A stretch of DNA of 64,000 bases, taken from DATMBF01 sp035559595. Lineage in GTDB: Bacteria; Bacteroidota; Ignavibacteria; UBA10030. The notes below the pieces were generated by a model. That model worked only from the letters and a program-made list of their open reading frames with translations. It searched no databases and had not been told where the DNA came from. Shown here piece by piece: positions 35,192 to 45,255 of the stretch (position 1 is the stretch's first letter; every line of letters begins with the position of its first letter). The stretch is from positions 200,887 to 264,886 of the forward strand of contig DATMBF010000005.1 in assembly GCA_035559595.1 (NCBI GenBank), read 5' to 3'. The translations under genes and the position numbers were made by a program.

Positions 35192-36580
35192 ATGAATCAC
35201 GAAATCGTCGAATCATTTGCATCAATGGTTCGAGAAAAAGGAATTGACAAGGATCTTCTTGTTAGCATCATCGAAGATATATTCGGAATGATGGTCCGAA
35301 AAAAATACGGTCCAACGGCGAAGTTTGACGTTGTTGTGAACATGGACAAAGGTGATATTGAAATCTATTTGGAGAAAGAAGTCGTTGAAACAGTCACCGA
35401 TCCTCTCACCCAGATTGACATCAAGGAGGCTCGAAGGAAGACGGATGAGGATCTCGAGGTCGGCGAAGATTTCGTTGAAATTGTCCCCCTCGAATCGTTT
35501 GGTCGGCGGTTGATCGTTAGCGCAAAGCAGAATCTCAATCAGCGAATCAAAGAGATTGAGCGCGAAGCGATCTACAACGAATATTCAAACTCCATCGGTG
35601 AGATCGTCGTCGGTGAGATCTATCAGATTCGAAAGGGTCGGGGGGAGATCCTCGTGCTTCACAACAAGAACGAATTGATACTGCCGCGCTCCGAACAAAT
35701 CTACAAAGAGAGGTACAAGAAGGGGGACACCATTCGTGCCGTGGTTAAGGAGGTCCGGAAGAGTTCCGGCACTCCCATTGTCATTATTTCCCGTGCTGAC
35801 CCGCAATTTCTGATGCGGCTTTTTGAAATTGAGATTCCCGAGATCTACGACGGCATCATTGAGATCAAACGCATAGCGCGCGAGCCGGGAGACCGGGCTA
35901 AAGTTGCCGTGCTATCGCATGATGACCGGATTGACGCTGTTGGTGCCTGTGTCGGCATGAAGGGGGTTCGCATCCATGCGATCGTCCGCGAGCTCAACAA
36001 CGAAAACATCGACGTGATCAACTATACGGACGATCCTGTTCTGTTCATCACTCGTGCTCTTGCGCCGGCGAAACTTAAGGAGATTCAGGTTGACGTTGAG
36101 AACAAGAAGGCGACCGTGCTCGTGGCCCCCGACCAGGTTTCTCTCGCAATCGGCAAGAACGGCCAGAATGTCCGCCTTGCCTCCAAACTTACCGGCTTCG
36201 ACATTCAGCTTGTGAAAGAGGTGGTGGAAGAGGAGGAATACGATATGGACCTTTCCGAGTTCCGTGAGGAACTTGGGGACGTGCTGTTCCACAAGTTTTT
36301 CGATGAGAACTACAAAACCGCCCGTGATGTTCTCGATACGCCCCGCGAGCAGCTCATTGCGAACCTTGGCATCGAACCCGAGAAGATCGATGAAATCCTC
36401 GACATGTTGAGGAAAGGTCTCGAAGAAGCAGAGGTCGAAGATGAGGAGGGGGAAGAAGAGGAAGTGGTCGAGCTTCCGCCGCCGGCTTCTTCTCAACCGG
36501 TCACAACGGATGGAGCAGAGACACCGGAAGATTCTGTTAAAGAAGAATCATCGGAAGAAAAAGAACAGCAGCCGTCCTAA
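35192..36580 (+). CDS. nusA: Transcription termination/antitermination factor
   Basis: RNA polymerase-binding factor controlling pausing, termination and rRNA antitermination. 462 residues: N-terminal domain, S1 domain (about 130-200), KH1 (CVGMKGVRIHAIVREL) and KH2 (LAIGKNGQNVRLASKLTGF), then a short helix-hairpin-helix region and an acidic tail (EEEGEEEEVVELPPP). Preceded by a GGAGG Shine-Dalgarno. It could itself act on the hairpin in the rimP leader, as autogenous control of this operon is known in E. coli. Confidence 0.96.
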   Translation: MNHEIVESFASMVREKGIDKDLLVSIIEDIFGMMVRKKYGPTAKFDVVVNMDKGDIEIYLEKEVVETVTDPLTQIDIKEARRKTDEDLEVGEDFVEIVPLESFGRRLIVSAKQNLNQRIKEIEREAIYNEYSNSIGEIVVGEIYQIRKGRGEILVLHNKNELILPRSEQIYKERYKKGDTIRAVVKEVRKSSGTPIVIISRADPQFLMRLFEIEIPEIYDGIIEIKRIAREPGDRAKVAVLSHDDRIDAVGACVGMKGVRIHAIVRELNNENIDVINYTDDPVLFITRALAPAKLKEIQVDVENKKATVLVAPDQVSLAIGKNGQNVRLASKLTGFDIQLVKEVVEEEEYDMDLSEFREELGDVLFHKFFDENYKTARDVLDTPREQLIANLGIEPEKIDEILDMLRKGLEEAEVEDEEGEEEEVVELPPPASSQPVTTDGAETPEDSVKEESSEEKEQQPS

Positions 36581-36612
36581 CCATGCTGGTGTAACGATAC
36601 TCTTGAAGAGTA

Positions 36613-39258
36613 ATGACTGACAAGACGACAAAGAAGATCAAGATCTACAAGCTTGCAACGGAGCTCAACCTCGGCAGTGATACGATCATCGAGTTCCTGA
36701 AGAAAAAGGGATTCGAAGTGAAGAATCACATGACGGTGGTGACCGATGAGATGATGCATGCCATCATGGGTCACTTTAAGAAGGAGAAGGACGTTGCCGA
36801 GCGACATCAGCGTAAAATACAAGAACTGCGGACGGCGAAGGATAGGAAACCGGCTGAAAGGGAGCTGAAGAAGGGGAAAAAGAAGGAAGCCGAGGAAGAA
36901 GCGGTCGAGGTTGAAGCGAAGGAAGCCGCCAGGCGAGAAGAGGCGAGAGTCGAAATCCCTTCACCCGAAGTTTCTCCTGCTCAAACCGAACCAGTCGTTG
37001 AAGCACCCCAGCGCGAAGTCGGCGTCGAAACGCCTGTTGAAAAGCCCTCTGAAATCGAAGAGAGTGAAGTTCCACAGGGTGCAGTGGCTCCGGTAGTTGC
37101 CAAAGGTCCGCAAACCCCTCTCGAAGCGGCTGTCGCACGAGCCCCTCGTGGTCTAACCGTGAAGGGAAGGATCGAGATCGCGAAGTCGGAAGCTGAAGGT
37201 GCGGAGAGCGAAGAGGAGGGAAAAAAGAAAAAGAAAAAGAAAAAGAAGAAGATCCGTGAGGAAGCGAAACAGGGTAAAGTTGAGCTTAAAATTCCTGAGG
37301 ATGATATCGAGACGAAGGCGCGAAAGCGCAAGAAGCTGAGATTTGCCGAGGTCGATGAGGTTGAGGTCGAGAGGGCGATCCGCGAAACCTTTGCGGAAAT
37401 GGAGGAAGCTCCGGCGACAGCGCGGGCAGCAATTCGGAAAAAGCGCAAGAAGGAACGAGAGGAAGAGGAAAAGCGAATTCAGGAGGAGATCGAGCGTGAA
37501 AAGGCCAAGGTCAAGGTAACGGAGTTCGTCACCGTAGGAGAGTTGGCGAATCTCATGCGGGTTTCTGTGTCCGAAGTTATTCAGAAGTGTATGGGACTCG
37601 GCATTATGGTCTCGATTAACCAAAGGTTGGACAAGGATACCATTATGCTTGTCGCTGACGAATTCGGCTTCGAAGTGACCTTTGAAGAGGAGTTCTCGGA
37701 TGATGCTCTTGCGGACACACCGGATGATCCTGCATTGCTCAAACCTCGACCGCCGGTCGTTACAATCATGGGACACGTCGACCATGGTAAGACATCATTG
37801 CTTGATTACATCCGAAGGGCCAATGTTGTCGCAGGGGAAGCTGGCGGAATCACACAGCACATCGGAGCATACGAAGTAACTCTCCCTGACGGAAAGCAGA
37901 TTACGTTTCTTGACACGCCCGGTCACGAGGCATTTACCGCGATGCGCGCCCGTGGTGCTCAGGTAACCGATATTGTAGTGCTGGTTGTCGCTGCTGACGA
38001 CAGCGTCATGCCGCAAACGAAGGAGGCAATCAGTCACGCCCAAGCAGCCGGTGTGCCAATTGTTATCGCAATAAACAAGATTGATAAGCCGGAAGCCAAC
38101 CCGGATCGCATTAAGCAACAGCTTGCGGAGAATGGTGTCCTGGTTGAAGAATGGGGTGGAAAACACCAATCGGTCGAGCTCTCTGCACGGACCGGCAAGA
38201 ACGTCGATCTTCTTCTCGATAAGATTCTGCTCGAAGCGGAAGTTCTCGATCTGAAGGCGAATCCTGAGAGGCATGCACGAGGAGTGATCATCGAATCGGA
38301 GCTCGATAAAGGGAAAGGCATTGTGGCAACTGTCCTTGTTCAAAAAGGAACGCTGAGAATAGGGGATTCTTTTGTTGCCGGAATTTGGAGCGGCCGGGTT
38401 CGTGCAATGTTTGACGAACGGGGTCGTCGCGTCGAAGTGGCGAAGCCTTCACAGCCGGTTCAAGTCATCGGCTTCGACGGTATTCCACAAGCGGGTGATA
38501 CTTTTGTCGTGCTCCCCGAAGAGCATCAATCGCGGGAAATCAGTTTGAAGCGTCAGCAACTTAAGAGGGAACAGGACTTCAGACAGCGCCGGATGATCAC
38601 GCTGGATGAAATCTCTCAACAAATAAAAGAAGGTCAAGTGAAGGACCTGCCTGTGATTGTAAAAGGCGATGTGGATGGTTCCGTAGAAGCTCTCTCTGAT
38701 TCGTTGCTCAAACTGTCAACGTCGGAAGTCAGGGTTGCTGTTATTCACAAGGGTGTCGGCGGGATATCGGAGTCTGATGTGCTTTTGGCTGCTGCTTCTC
38801 GCGCTGTTATTATCGGGTTCCACGTGCGGCCAAGTCTGACGGCGCGTCGACTTGCCGAACAAGAGAGTGTGGACATTCGGCTGTACAACATTATTTATGA
38901 CGCAATCAATGAGGTCAAAGCCGCACTCGAAGGGATGCTGGCACCCTCTGTCTCTGAACAGGTGCTGGCTACCGTCGATGTTCGGGAGGTCTTCAAGATT
39001 TCGAAAGTGGGAACCGTAGCCGGCTGCTATGTGAAGGATGGAAAGATAGCTCGGAACAACAAGGTCAGATTGATTCGCGACGGGATCGTTGTGTTTGACG
39101 GTACCATTGCTTCTCTGAAGCGATTCAAAGATGATGTACGAGAAGTAGAGCAGGGATTCGAGTGCGGAATTGGGTTGGAAGGGTTTAATGACGTCAAGGT
39201 TGGCGATGTTATTGAGGCCTACACCATGGTGGAAACGAAGAGGAAGTTGGAAAAGTAA
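36613..39258 (+). CDS. infB: Translation initiation factor IF-2
   Basis: GTPase that brings initiator tRNA to the ribosome. 881 residues. An IF2-N helical domain at the start is followed by a long charged linker (about 60-300) with a run of ten lysines (37219-37250) coded by alternating AAA/AAG. The G domain begins near residue 386: GHVDHGKTS, the switch II DTPGHEAF, NKID and SAR motifs are intact. Domains II, III and IV (fMet-tRNA binding) complete it. Confidence 0.97.
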   Translation: MTDKTTKKIKIYKLATELNLGSDTIIEFLKKKGFEVKNHMTVVTDEMMHAIMGHFKKEKDVAERHQRKIQELRTAKDRKPAERELKKGKKKEAEEEAVEVEAKEAARREEARVEIPSPEVSPAQTEPVVEAPQREVGVETPVEKPSEIEESEVPQGAVAPVVAKGPQTPLEAAVARAPRGLTVKGRIEIAKSEAEGAESEEEGKKKKKKKKKKIREEAKQGKVELKIPEDDIETKARKRKKLRFAEVDEVEVERAIRETFAEMEEAPATARAAIRKKRKKEREEEEKRIQEEIEREKAKVKVTEFVTVGELANLMRVSVSEVIQKCMGLGIMVSINQRLDKDTIMLVADEFGFEVTFEEEFSDDALADTPDDPALLKPRPPVVTIMGHVDHGKTSLLDYIRRANVVAGEAGGITQHIGAYEVTLPDGKQITFLDTPGHEAFTAMRARGAQVTDIVVLVVAADDSVMPQTKEAISHAQAAGVPIVIAINKIDKPEANPDRIKQQLAENGVLVEEWGGKHQSVELSARTGKNVDLLLDKILLEAEVLDLKANPERHARGVIIESELDKGKGIVATVLVQKGTLRIGDSFVAGIWSGRVRAMFDERGRRVEVAKPSQPVQVIGFDGIPQAGDTFVVLPEEHQSREISLKRQQLKREQDFRQRRMITLDEISQQIKEGQVKDLPVIVKGDVDGSVEALSDSLLKLSTSEVRVAVIHKGVGGISESDVLLAAASRAVIIGFHVRPSLTARRLAEQESVDIRLYNIIYDAINEVKAALEGMLAPSVSEQVLATVDVREVFKISKVGTVAGCYVKDGKIARNNKVRLIRDGIVVFDGTIASLKRFKDDVREVEQGFECGIGLEGFNDVKVGDVIEAYTMVETKRKLEK

Positions 39259-39266
39259 CGACTGCA

Positions 39267-39617
39267 ATGTCCGTCCGAACAGAAAAAGTCGCGTCGCTCA
39301 TCAAGCAAGAGATGAGCCTCATCGTTCAACGTACTTTCCGCATGGAGGAATTCGGCTTTATTACCATCACGGATGTGCGAATGAGTCCCGATCTCAAGAT
39401 TGCGAAGGTGTATGTGAGCATCTTTGGTAATGCGGAGCAAAAGGAAAAGGTGCTTGGACATCTTGAAGCAGAAAAGAGCTCCATGCGGGCCGCCCTAGGA
39501 CACGTTATTCGTCTGAAGTTTACTCCGTCGATAGTCTTTTATCTTGATGAGACTCTCGATCGGGCGATGAATATCGAGAACATCCTTCATCGCATTCACA
39601 AGGGTGAAATTGAGTGA
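39267..39617 (+). CDS. rbfA: Ribosome-binding factor A
   Basis: Assists late 30S maturation. 116 residues with the KH-like fold; MSPDLKIAKVYVSIFG and LKFTPSIVFYLDETLDRAMNIENIL are conserved landmarks. Eight bases after infB; its TGA overlaps the GTG of truB. Confidence 0.94.
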   Translation: MSVRTEKVASLIKQEMSLIVQRTFRMEEFGFITITDVRMSPDLKIAKVYVSIFGNAEQKEKVLGHLEAEKSSMRAALGHVIRLKFTPSIVFYLDETLDRAMNIENILHRIHKGEIE

Positions 39618-40354
39618 CAGAAATTATCGGACGATCGTCGAGCAACCGTTTCCCCACGCAGAGCGTGATGAACGGGGCGGGGATCGTTCTCCTTGTGGAC
39701 AAGCCGATGGATTGGACTTCGTTCGACGTGGTGGCGAAAATCCGTTCACTCTTCAACCTTGATCGAATTGGTCATGCCGGAACGCTGGACCCTCGCGCCA
39801 CCGGCCTCTTGATCGTCTGCACGGGGAAGAAAACGAAAGCTGTTTCAGGGTTTGCCGAGCTTGAGAAAGAATACGAAGGAGTGATGACATTGGGGAAAAC
39901 AACTCCAAGCTTTGACAGCGAAACGGAAGTTCTGGAAGTTCGGGATATCGGTGAAATACACTCCAGTGATGTTGCACGCGTGCTCACGGAGTTCAAAGGC
40001 AAACAGCTGCAAACTCCGCCAATGTATTCCGCGGTAAAGCGAAAAGGTAAACCGCTTTACAAATACGCGCGGAAAGGAAGGATTGTCGAGCGAGAGCCGA
40101 AGGAGATTGAAATCAAAGAGATTCTCCTTCTCGACTTCCAACCGCCGGATGTTCGTTTTCGGGTGGTCTGTTCAAAAGGAACATATATACGGTCTCTCGT
40201 GCATGATGTTGGAGCCCGGCTTGGATGTGGAGCAATGTTGTCTGAGCTCCGACGAACAAGAATCGGGCCATATGATGTTCACGATGCTTTGACCATCGGC
40301 GAGTTAGCGGAGTTTCGCAATCGACTTCGACTTGCCGTAATTCCTTTCTCATGA
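39614..40354 (+). CDS. truB: tRNA pseudouridine-55 synthase
   Basis: Makes pseudouridine 55 in the T-loop of tRNAs. 246 residues; catalytic Asp in GHAGTLDPRATGLL, further landmarks YEGVMTLG and CSKGTYIRSLVHDVG. Begins at GTG 39614 overlapping the rbfA stop; an inner ATG at 39668 would remove an 18-residue extension of doubtful conservation. Confidence 0.94.
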   Translation: MTEIIGRSSSNRFPTQSVMNGAGIVLLVDKPMDWTSFDVVAKIRSLFNLDRIGHAGTLDPRATGLLIVCTGKKTKAVSGFAELEKEYEGVMTLGKTTPSFDSETEVLEVRDIGEIHSSDVARVLTEFKGKQLQTPPMYSAVKRKGKPLYKYARKGRIVEREPKEIEIKEILLLDFQPPDVRFRVVCSKGTYIRSLVHDVGARLGCGAMLSELRRTRIGPYDVHDALTIGELAEFRNRLRLAVIPFS

Positions 40355-41316
40355 AAGTCGCTCATCGACTCGAAGAGATTTCGTTCGACAAGAATTCGGT
40401 TGTTTCCGTCGGCTCGTTCGATGGCGTTCATCGTGCGCACCAGGCCCTGATTCAAGAGGTCGTTCGCCGCGCACGGCAGCGTAAAGGTCGGAGTGTCATT
40501 GTAACGTTCGATCCTCATCCGAAAGAAGTTCTTTCCGCCGATCCGGAAAAGGTTGTTTTTCTGTCCACGCTCGACGAAAAGCTGAGCTTGTGTGAGGAGT
40601 TAGGTGTTGATGTCACGTTTGTCCTCGAATTCACCTATGAGTTCTCCAGACAGAGTTTCAGGGACTTTTATCTCCGCTATATCGTTCATGGGATAGGAGT
40701 GAGTGAAGTTGTCGAGGGATATGATCATCACTTTGGAAGAGACCGGGAAGGAAGTATCGAGGAATTGTTGAGGCTGGGTCGGGAGTTTGAGTTTTCGGTA
40801 GTGGCGATGAAGCCGGTTCATGTTGGGGAAGAGGTCGTGAGCAGCTCTCGTATTCGTGAACTGCTGATCATAGGGGATCTCGAACGAGCGAATGAATTAT
40901 TAGGCCGACCATACACGTTCGGCGGAATTGTCGTGAAGGGTGACGGCCGAGGTAAGCTGTTAGGATTTCCCACGGCCAATCTTCAGCCGAAGTCGACCAA
41001 AAAGATCATCCCGAAGAACGGGATTTATTTTGTCGAGGCATCGGTTGGCGATGCATCCTATTTCGGGTTGGCCAATGTAGGGGTTCGGCCGACATTTGAA
41101 TCCAACGGGCCGAGGATCGTCGAAGTGTACTTGCTCGATACGGAGATCGACCTTTACGGGCAGTATGTGGAGGTAAGATTTCTGAAACGGCTGCGGGATG
41201 AGATCAAATTCAATTCTGCGGAAGAGTTGATCGAACAAATGAAGAAAGATCGGGAAGAAGGAAGTAGGCTGCGAACCGAATTGACAAAAGTCTACAAACT
41301 TTCATCGTCACGATAG
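40351..41316 (+). CDS. ribF: Bifunctional riboflavin kinase / FAD synthetase
   Basis: Makes FMN and FAD. 321 residues: N-terminal nucleotidyltransferase (SVGSFDGVHRAHQAL; ISSSRIRELL-like element SSSRIREL) and C-terminal riboflavin kinase (GDGRGKLLGFPTANLQ, NVGVRPTF, RFLKRLRDEIKF). Overlaps truB by 4 bases. Confidence 0.95.
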   Translation: MKVAHRLEEISFDKNSVVSVGSFDGVHRAHQALIQEVVRRARQRKGRSVIVTFDPHPKEVLSADPEKVVFLSTLDEKLSLCEELGVDVTFVLEFTYEFSRQSFRDFYLRYIVHGIGVSEVVEGYDHHFGRDREGSIEELLRLGREFEFSVVAMKPVHVGEEVVSSSRIRELLIIGDLERANELLGRPYTFGGIVVKGDGRGKLLGFPTANLQPKSTKKIIPKNGIYFVEASVGDASYFGLANVGVRPTFESNGPRIVEVYLLDTEIDLYGQYVEVRFLKRLRDEIKFNSAEELIEQMKKDREEGSRLRTELTKVYKLSSSR

Positions 41317-41350
41317 GATATCATTTTTAGGAAAAGGAGAAGAAGCAACA

Positions 41351-41620
41351 ATGCCGATTACAGCAGAACAAAAGCGTGAGATCATTACGAAATACGGTAA
41401 AGATGCGAAAGATACCGGCACACCGGAAGTGCAGATTGCCATTCTCACGGCTCACATCAATAGTCTGACTCCGCATTTAGACCAGCACACGAAGGATCAT
41501 CATGGTCGGCTTGGGTTGTTGAAGCTTGTCGGGAAGCGACGTCGGTTGCTGGATTACCTGATGCGCAAAGATATTAACCGGTATCGAAAGATTATCGAAG
41601 AGCTGGATATTCGCAAGTAG
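41351..41620 (+). CDS. rpsO: 30S ribosomal protein S15
   Basis: Binds 16S rRNA in the central domain. 89 residues with the typical TGTPEVQIAILTAHINSL and the HHGRLGLLKLVGKRRRLLDYL signatures. Preceded by an AAAAGGAGAAG Shine-Dalgarno. Order rpsO-pnp is the common bacterial one. Confidence 0.97.
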   Translation: MPITAEQKREIITKYGKDAKDTGTPEVQIAILTAHINSLTPHLDQHTKDHHGRLGLLKLVGKRRRLLDYLMRKDINRYRKIIEELDIRK

Positions 41621-41684
41621 AAGCCGCAGCCCCGCGGTCTAGACAGGGGCGAGAAATTGTGTCGTTGAAAGGAAGACAGGCTCT

Positions 41685-43868
41685 ATGTCTCAAGTGATTA
41701 CCAAGGAAGTTGTCCTCGGTGGTAAGACATTCTCGTTTGAAACGGGCCGACTGGCCAAACAAGCAGACGGCGCCGTCATGGTGCGGTATGCAGATACGAT
41801 GGTGTTAGCCACTGTCGTGAGTGCACGCGAACCGAAGGTTGATCAGGACTTTTTCCCCCTGCAGGTGGAGTATCGCGAGAAAACCGCAGCCGCGGGGAAG
41901 ATTCCGGGCGGATTCTTCAAACGAGAAGGAAGACCGACGGAAAAGGAGATTCTCTCTTCGCGTTTGATCGATCGGCCGATTCGCCCGATGTTCCCGAAGA
42001 GCTACAAGAACGAAACGCAGATTCTTGTAACGGTGTATTCATCAGATCAGCAACATGACGGGGATGTCCTCGGCGCATGTGCAGCCTCCGCGGCGCTTAT
42101 GGTTTCCGATGTTCCGTTCGATGGACCGATTGCTGAAGTCCGCGTCGGGAGAATCAACGGCCAGTTTATGATCAATCCCACGTTTAACGATCTCGAGCAA
42201 AGCGACATGGATGTGACGGTGGCCGGCACCGAAGACTCGATTGTCATGGTTGAGGGAGAGGCGTTGGAGATCTCAGAACACGACATGCTTGCGGCCCTGA
42301 AGTTTGGTCACGAAGCAATCCGTCAACTCTGCGCTGTCCAGAGAGAGCTGGCAAACGCTGTCAACAGGCCTAAGCGAGAAGTCGCGAGCGCGGCCGTTCC
42401 CGAAGAGCTTATTCAGGAAGTGAAGACCCTTGCAGGCGACCGACTGAAGGAGCTTAGCCGAACCGTTCTCACCAAAGAACAGCGTTCTGAAGCGACAAAG
42501 AGAGTGTATGATGATGTCCAGGCAGCTCTTGCGGAGAAATACCCCGACCAGGCTTCCACTATCGCAGAGATCGTTCATGATATTGAGCGCGATGCCATGC
42601 GATGGACGATCTTACAGGAAAAGAAAAGGCTTGATGGCCGTGGATTGGCCGACATTCGCCCAATCACCTGTGAGGTGGGTTTGCTGCCACGAACGCACGG
42701 ATCAGCACTGTTCACACGTGGCGAAACGCAGAGCCTCACGACGACAACACTCGGAACGAAACTTGACGAGCAGATTCTCGATGGACTGCTGCCGGAGACA
42801 ACGAAGCGCTTTATGCTTCATTACAACTTTCCTCCCTTCAGCGTAGGTGAAGTTGGGAGAGTGTCTGGACCCGGCCGGAGAGAAATCGGTCATGGAAATC
42901 TCGCAGAGCGCGCACTCAAGAATTTGATTCCGAAAGAAGAGGAATTCCCCTACACGATTCGAGTGGTATCTGACATTCTCGAATCCAACGGTTCATCCTC
43001 GATGGCCACGGTTTGCGCGGGAACGTTATCGCTGTTCGATGCCGGTGTGCCCCTCAAACGATCCGTAGCGGGAATTGCCATGGGTCTGGTGAAAGAAAAC
43101 GAACACGTGGCCATCCTCAGTGATATTCTTGGGAACGAGGACCATCTTGGTGATATGGACTTCAAAGTTGCCGGGACGACCTCTGGCATTACAGCGTTCC
43201 AGATGGATATTAAGATCAAGGGAATCTCGTTTGAGATTCTGGAGCGGGCTCTCGAACAGGCACGCGTTGGTCGGCTGCACATTCTCGATGTCATGAGCCG
43301 AACATTGGATAGGCCGCGCGCTGAGCTTTCGCCATATGCTCCGCGTCTGCAAACGCTCAAGATTCCTGTCGATATGATTGGATCCCTCATTGGTCCAGGC
43401 GGAAAGCATATCCGACAAATCGTTAAAGACTCCGGCGCCGAGATCAACATCGAGGATGATGGAACAGTCGTCATTGCCGCGGTAGAGAAAGAGGCAGCCG
43501 ACAAAGCAATCGCTGCTGTGAAGCGACTTACCGAGGTTCCCGAGGTCGGCAAAGTGTATCGTGCCACCGTGAAGAAGATCATGGAGTTCGGCGCATTTGT
43601 TGAGATCCTCCCGGGCAAAGAGGGACTTGTCCATATCTCGCAGCTCGATGTCAATCGTGTCGGAAAAGTCGACGATATCGTCAAGGTCGGTGACATGATT
43701 GAGGTCAAACTCATGAATATCGATAATGAAGGGCGGTTAAACCTTAGTCGCAAAGCGCTCCTTCCCGGAGGCGAGAATGCGCATGAAGAAATGAGCCGAC
43801 CGCGTGAGCGAAAACCGCACCACGATAAGAAGCACGATAAACACGAACGCCATCACAAGCGTCATTGA
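41685..43868 (+). CDS. pnp: Polyribonucleotide nucleotidyltransferase
   Basis: 3'-5' phosphorolytic exoribonuclease. 727 residues: two RNase PH domains (LPRTHGSALFTRGETQSL in the second), KH domain (DMIGSLIGPGGKHIRQI) and S1 domain (VGKVYRATVKKIMEFGAFVEI), with a His/Lys-rich tail (HHDKKHDKHERHHKRH). The 64-base gap after rpsO contains a small GCCCC/GGGGC inverted repeat (41629-41650); E. coli pnp is autoregulated through a leader stem, but nothing further is proven here. Confidence 0.97.
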   Translation: MSQVITKEVVLGGKTFSFETGRLAKQADGAVMVRYADTMVLATVVSAREPKVDQDFFPLQVEYREKTAAAGKIPGGFFKREGRPTEKEILSSRLIDRPIRPMFPKSYKNETQILVTVYSSDQQHDGDVLGACAASAALMVSDVPFDGPIAEVRVGRINGQFMINPTFNDLEQSDMDVTVAGTEDSIVMVEGEALEISEHDMLAALKFGHEAIRQLCAVQRELANAVNRPKREVASAAVPEELIQEVKTLAGDRLKELSRTVLTKEQRSEATKRVYDDVQAALAEKYPDQASTIAEIVHDIERDAMRWTILQEKKRLDGRGLADIRPITCEVGLLPRTHGSALFTRGETQSLTTTTLGTKLDEQILDGLLPETTKRFMLHYNFPPFSVGEVGRVSGPGRREIGHGNLAERALKNLIPKEEEFPYTIRVVSDILESNGSSSMATVCAGTLSLFDAGVPLKRSVAGIAMGLVKENEHVAILSDILGNEDHLGDMDFKVAGTTSGITAFQMDIKIKGISFEILERALEQARVGRLHILDVMSRTLDRPRAELSPYAPRLQTLKIPVDMIGSLIGPGGKHIRQIVKDSGAEINIEDDGTVVIAAVEKEAADKAIAAVKRLTEVPEVGKVYRATVKKIMEFGAFVEILPGKEGLVHISQLDVNRVGKVDDIVKVGDMIEVKLMNIDNEGRLNLSRKALLPGGENAHEEMSRPRERKPHHDKKHDKHERHHKRH

Positions 43869-43886
43869 TTCCCTGAGGTTGCAGAG

Positions 43887-43940
43887 AATCCTCACACTCC
43901 GTTCGGGGTCTTGCGAACGCTGTGAGGATTTCTTGTTTTA
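43887..43940 (+). terminator. Terminator after pnp, abutting aroA
   Basis: Long hairpin: outer perfect 10-bp stem AATCCTCACA (43887-43896) / TGTGAGGATT (43921-43930), inner stem CGTTCG/CGAACG, then a T-rich tail interrupted by CT and G. It ends about 10 bases before the aroA ATG. Confidence 0.75.
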
Positions 43941-43950
43941 GGGGTATCCC

Positions 43951-45228
43951 ATGGATGTTACGATAACTCCCCGCCAAGGGCTGAAAGGCTTATTCTCAGT
44001 ACCGGGAGACAAGTCGATCTCTCACCGTGCGCTTTTTATCGGGGCGTTGGCTGAAGGTACGAGTGTCATCAAAGGTCTCTCCCGAGGTGATGATCCGCTC
44101 AGCACAATGCGTTGTCTGCGGGCGCTTGGTGTTGAAATCCTTGACCAGCGGGATCAGGTAACGATTGTCGGACGAGGCCTGAAAGGCCTGCGTCCGGCAC
44201 GAAACGAACTGGATGCGGGGAATTCGGGAACAACGATTCGTCTCCTTACCGGAATTCTCAGCGGCCAACGGTTCGATTCGACGATTTCTGGCGATGCCTC
44301 GCTGAGGCGGCGACCCATGAAAAGAATCATCGATCCCCTCACCATGATGGGAGCGAAGATCAAAGCAACCGAGAATCTCACTCCCCCCGTTGCGATCACC
44401 GGTGTGCCAAAACTCAGCTCGATTACCTATGAATTACCTGTTGCGAGTGCGCAAGTGAAGTCGGCTCTCTTGTTCGCGGGTCTGTTCGCCGATGGAACGA
44501 CAACAGTCGTTGAATCCATCCGCACGCGCGACCACACGGAGCGGATGCTTGGGCTGAAAGTCGTTGCTGGAGGTAGCAAAACGGTCATTGAAGTTGAGGG
44601 TGGAACGAAGATCGAACCAAGGGACTTCCGCGTTCCGGGTGATTTTTCGTCGGCCGCCTTTCTCTTGGTGGCTGGATTGCTCGTGCCAGGATCCGATCTT
44701 ACCATACGAAACGTTGGGCTGAATCCAACTCGTACCAAGTTGTTGGATATTCTTTGCAACCATGGGGCCAACGTCGCCATTCTCAATCGTGAAGTCATTG
44801 GCGGTGAGCCGGTTGGGGACATTCGCGTCCGAAGTTCGGAGCTTCACGGTGATATCACGTTAGGTGGAAATGATGTTGCAGCGTTGATCGATGAGATTCC
44901 CAGCCTCGTGGTCGCTTGGATGTTTTCGAATTTCAATCTTACATTACGGGACGCCCGGGAACTTCGTGTAAAAGAGTCTGATCGCATCAAGGCTCTTGTT
45001 GTCAATCTTCGGGCGGTTGGACTTGACGTTACAGAGTTCGACGATGGGTTTGCATTTCGCGGCAACAACGATGTCCTTGGTGGTGTTATCGACAGTTTCG
45101 ACGACCATCGCATTGCGATGGCATTCGGTGTTGCGGGATTGAGGACAAAAGAAGGTATTCGTGTTCAACGGGCTGATTGTGTTTCAATCTCATATCCCCG
45201 CTTCTGGGATGTGCTTCAAGCTATGTAA
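43951..45228 (+). CDS. aroA: 3-phosphoshikimate 1-carboxyvinyltransferase (EPSP synthase)
   Basis: Sixth step of the shikimate pathway, feeding chorismate (used by TrpEG here). 425 residues, with GDKSISHRALFIGALAEG, LDAGNSGTTIRLLTG and the RVKESDRIKAL motif; the glyphosate-relevant loop is LDAGNSGTT. A short AGGGG lies 6 bases before the ATG, right behind the terminator hairpin. Confidence 0.96.
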   Translation: MDVTITPRQGLKGLFSVPGDKSISHRALFIGALAEGTSVIKGLSRGDDPLSTMRCLRALGVEILDQRDQVTIVGRGLKGLRPARNELDAGNSGTTIRLLTGILSGQRFDSTISGDASLRRRPMKRIIDPLTMMGAKIKATENLTPPVAITGVPKLSSITYELPVASAQVKSALLFAGLFADGTTTVVESIRTRDHTERMLGLKVVAGGSKTVIEVEGGTKIEPRDFRVPGDFSSAAFLLVAGLLVPGSDLTIRNVGLNPTRTKLLDILCNHGANVAILNREVIGGEPVGDIRVRSSELHGDITLGGNDVAALIDEIPSLVVAWMFSNFNLTLRDARELRVKESDRIKALVVNLRAVGLDVTEFDDGFAFRGNNDVLGGVIDSFDDHRIAMAFGVAGLRTKEGIRVQRADCVSISYPRFWDVLQAM

Positions 45229-45255
45229 CCATACGACATTGGGAGGTAGCTAACG

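Noticed and set aside
37219..37250. A-rich lysine run in infB as a programmed slippage site
   Set aside because: The A runs are short and interrupted by G, and the frame continues normally on both sides.
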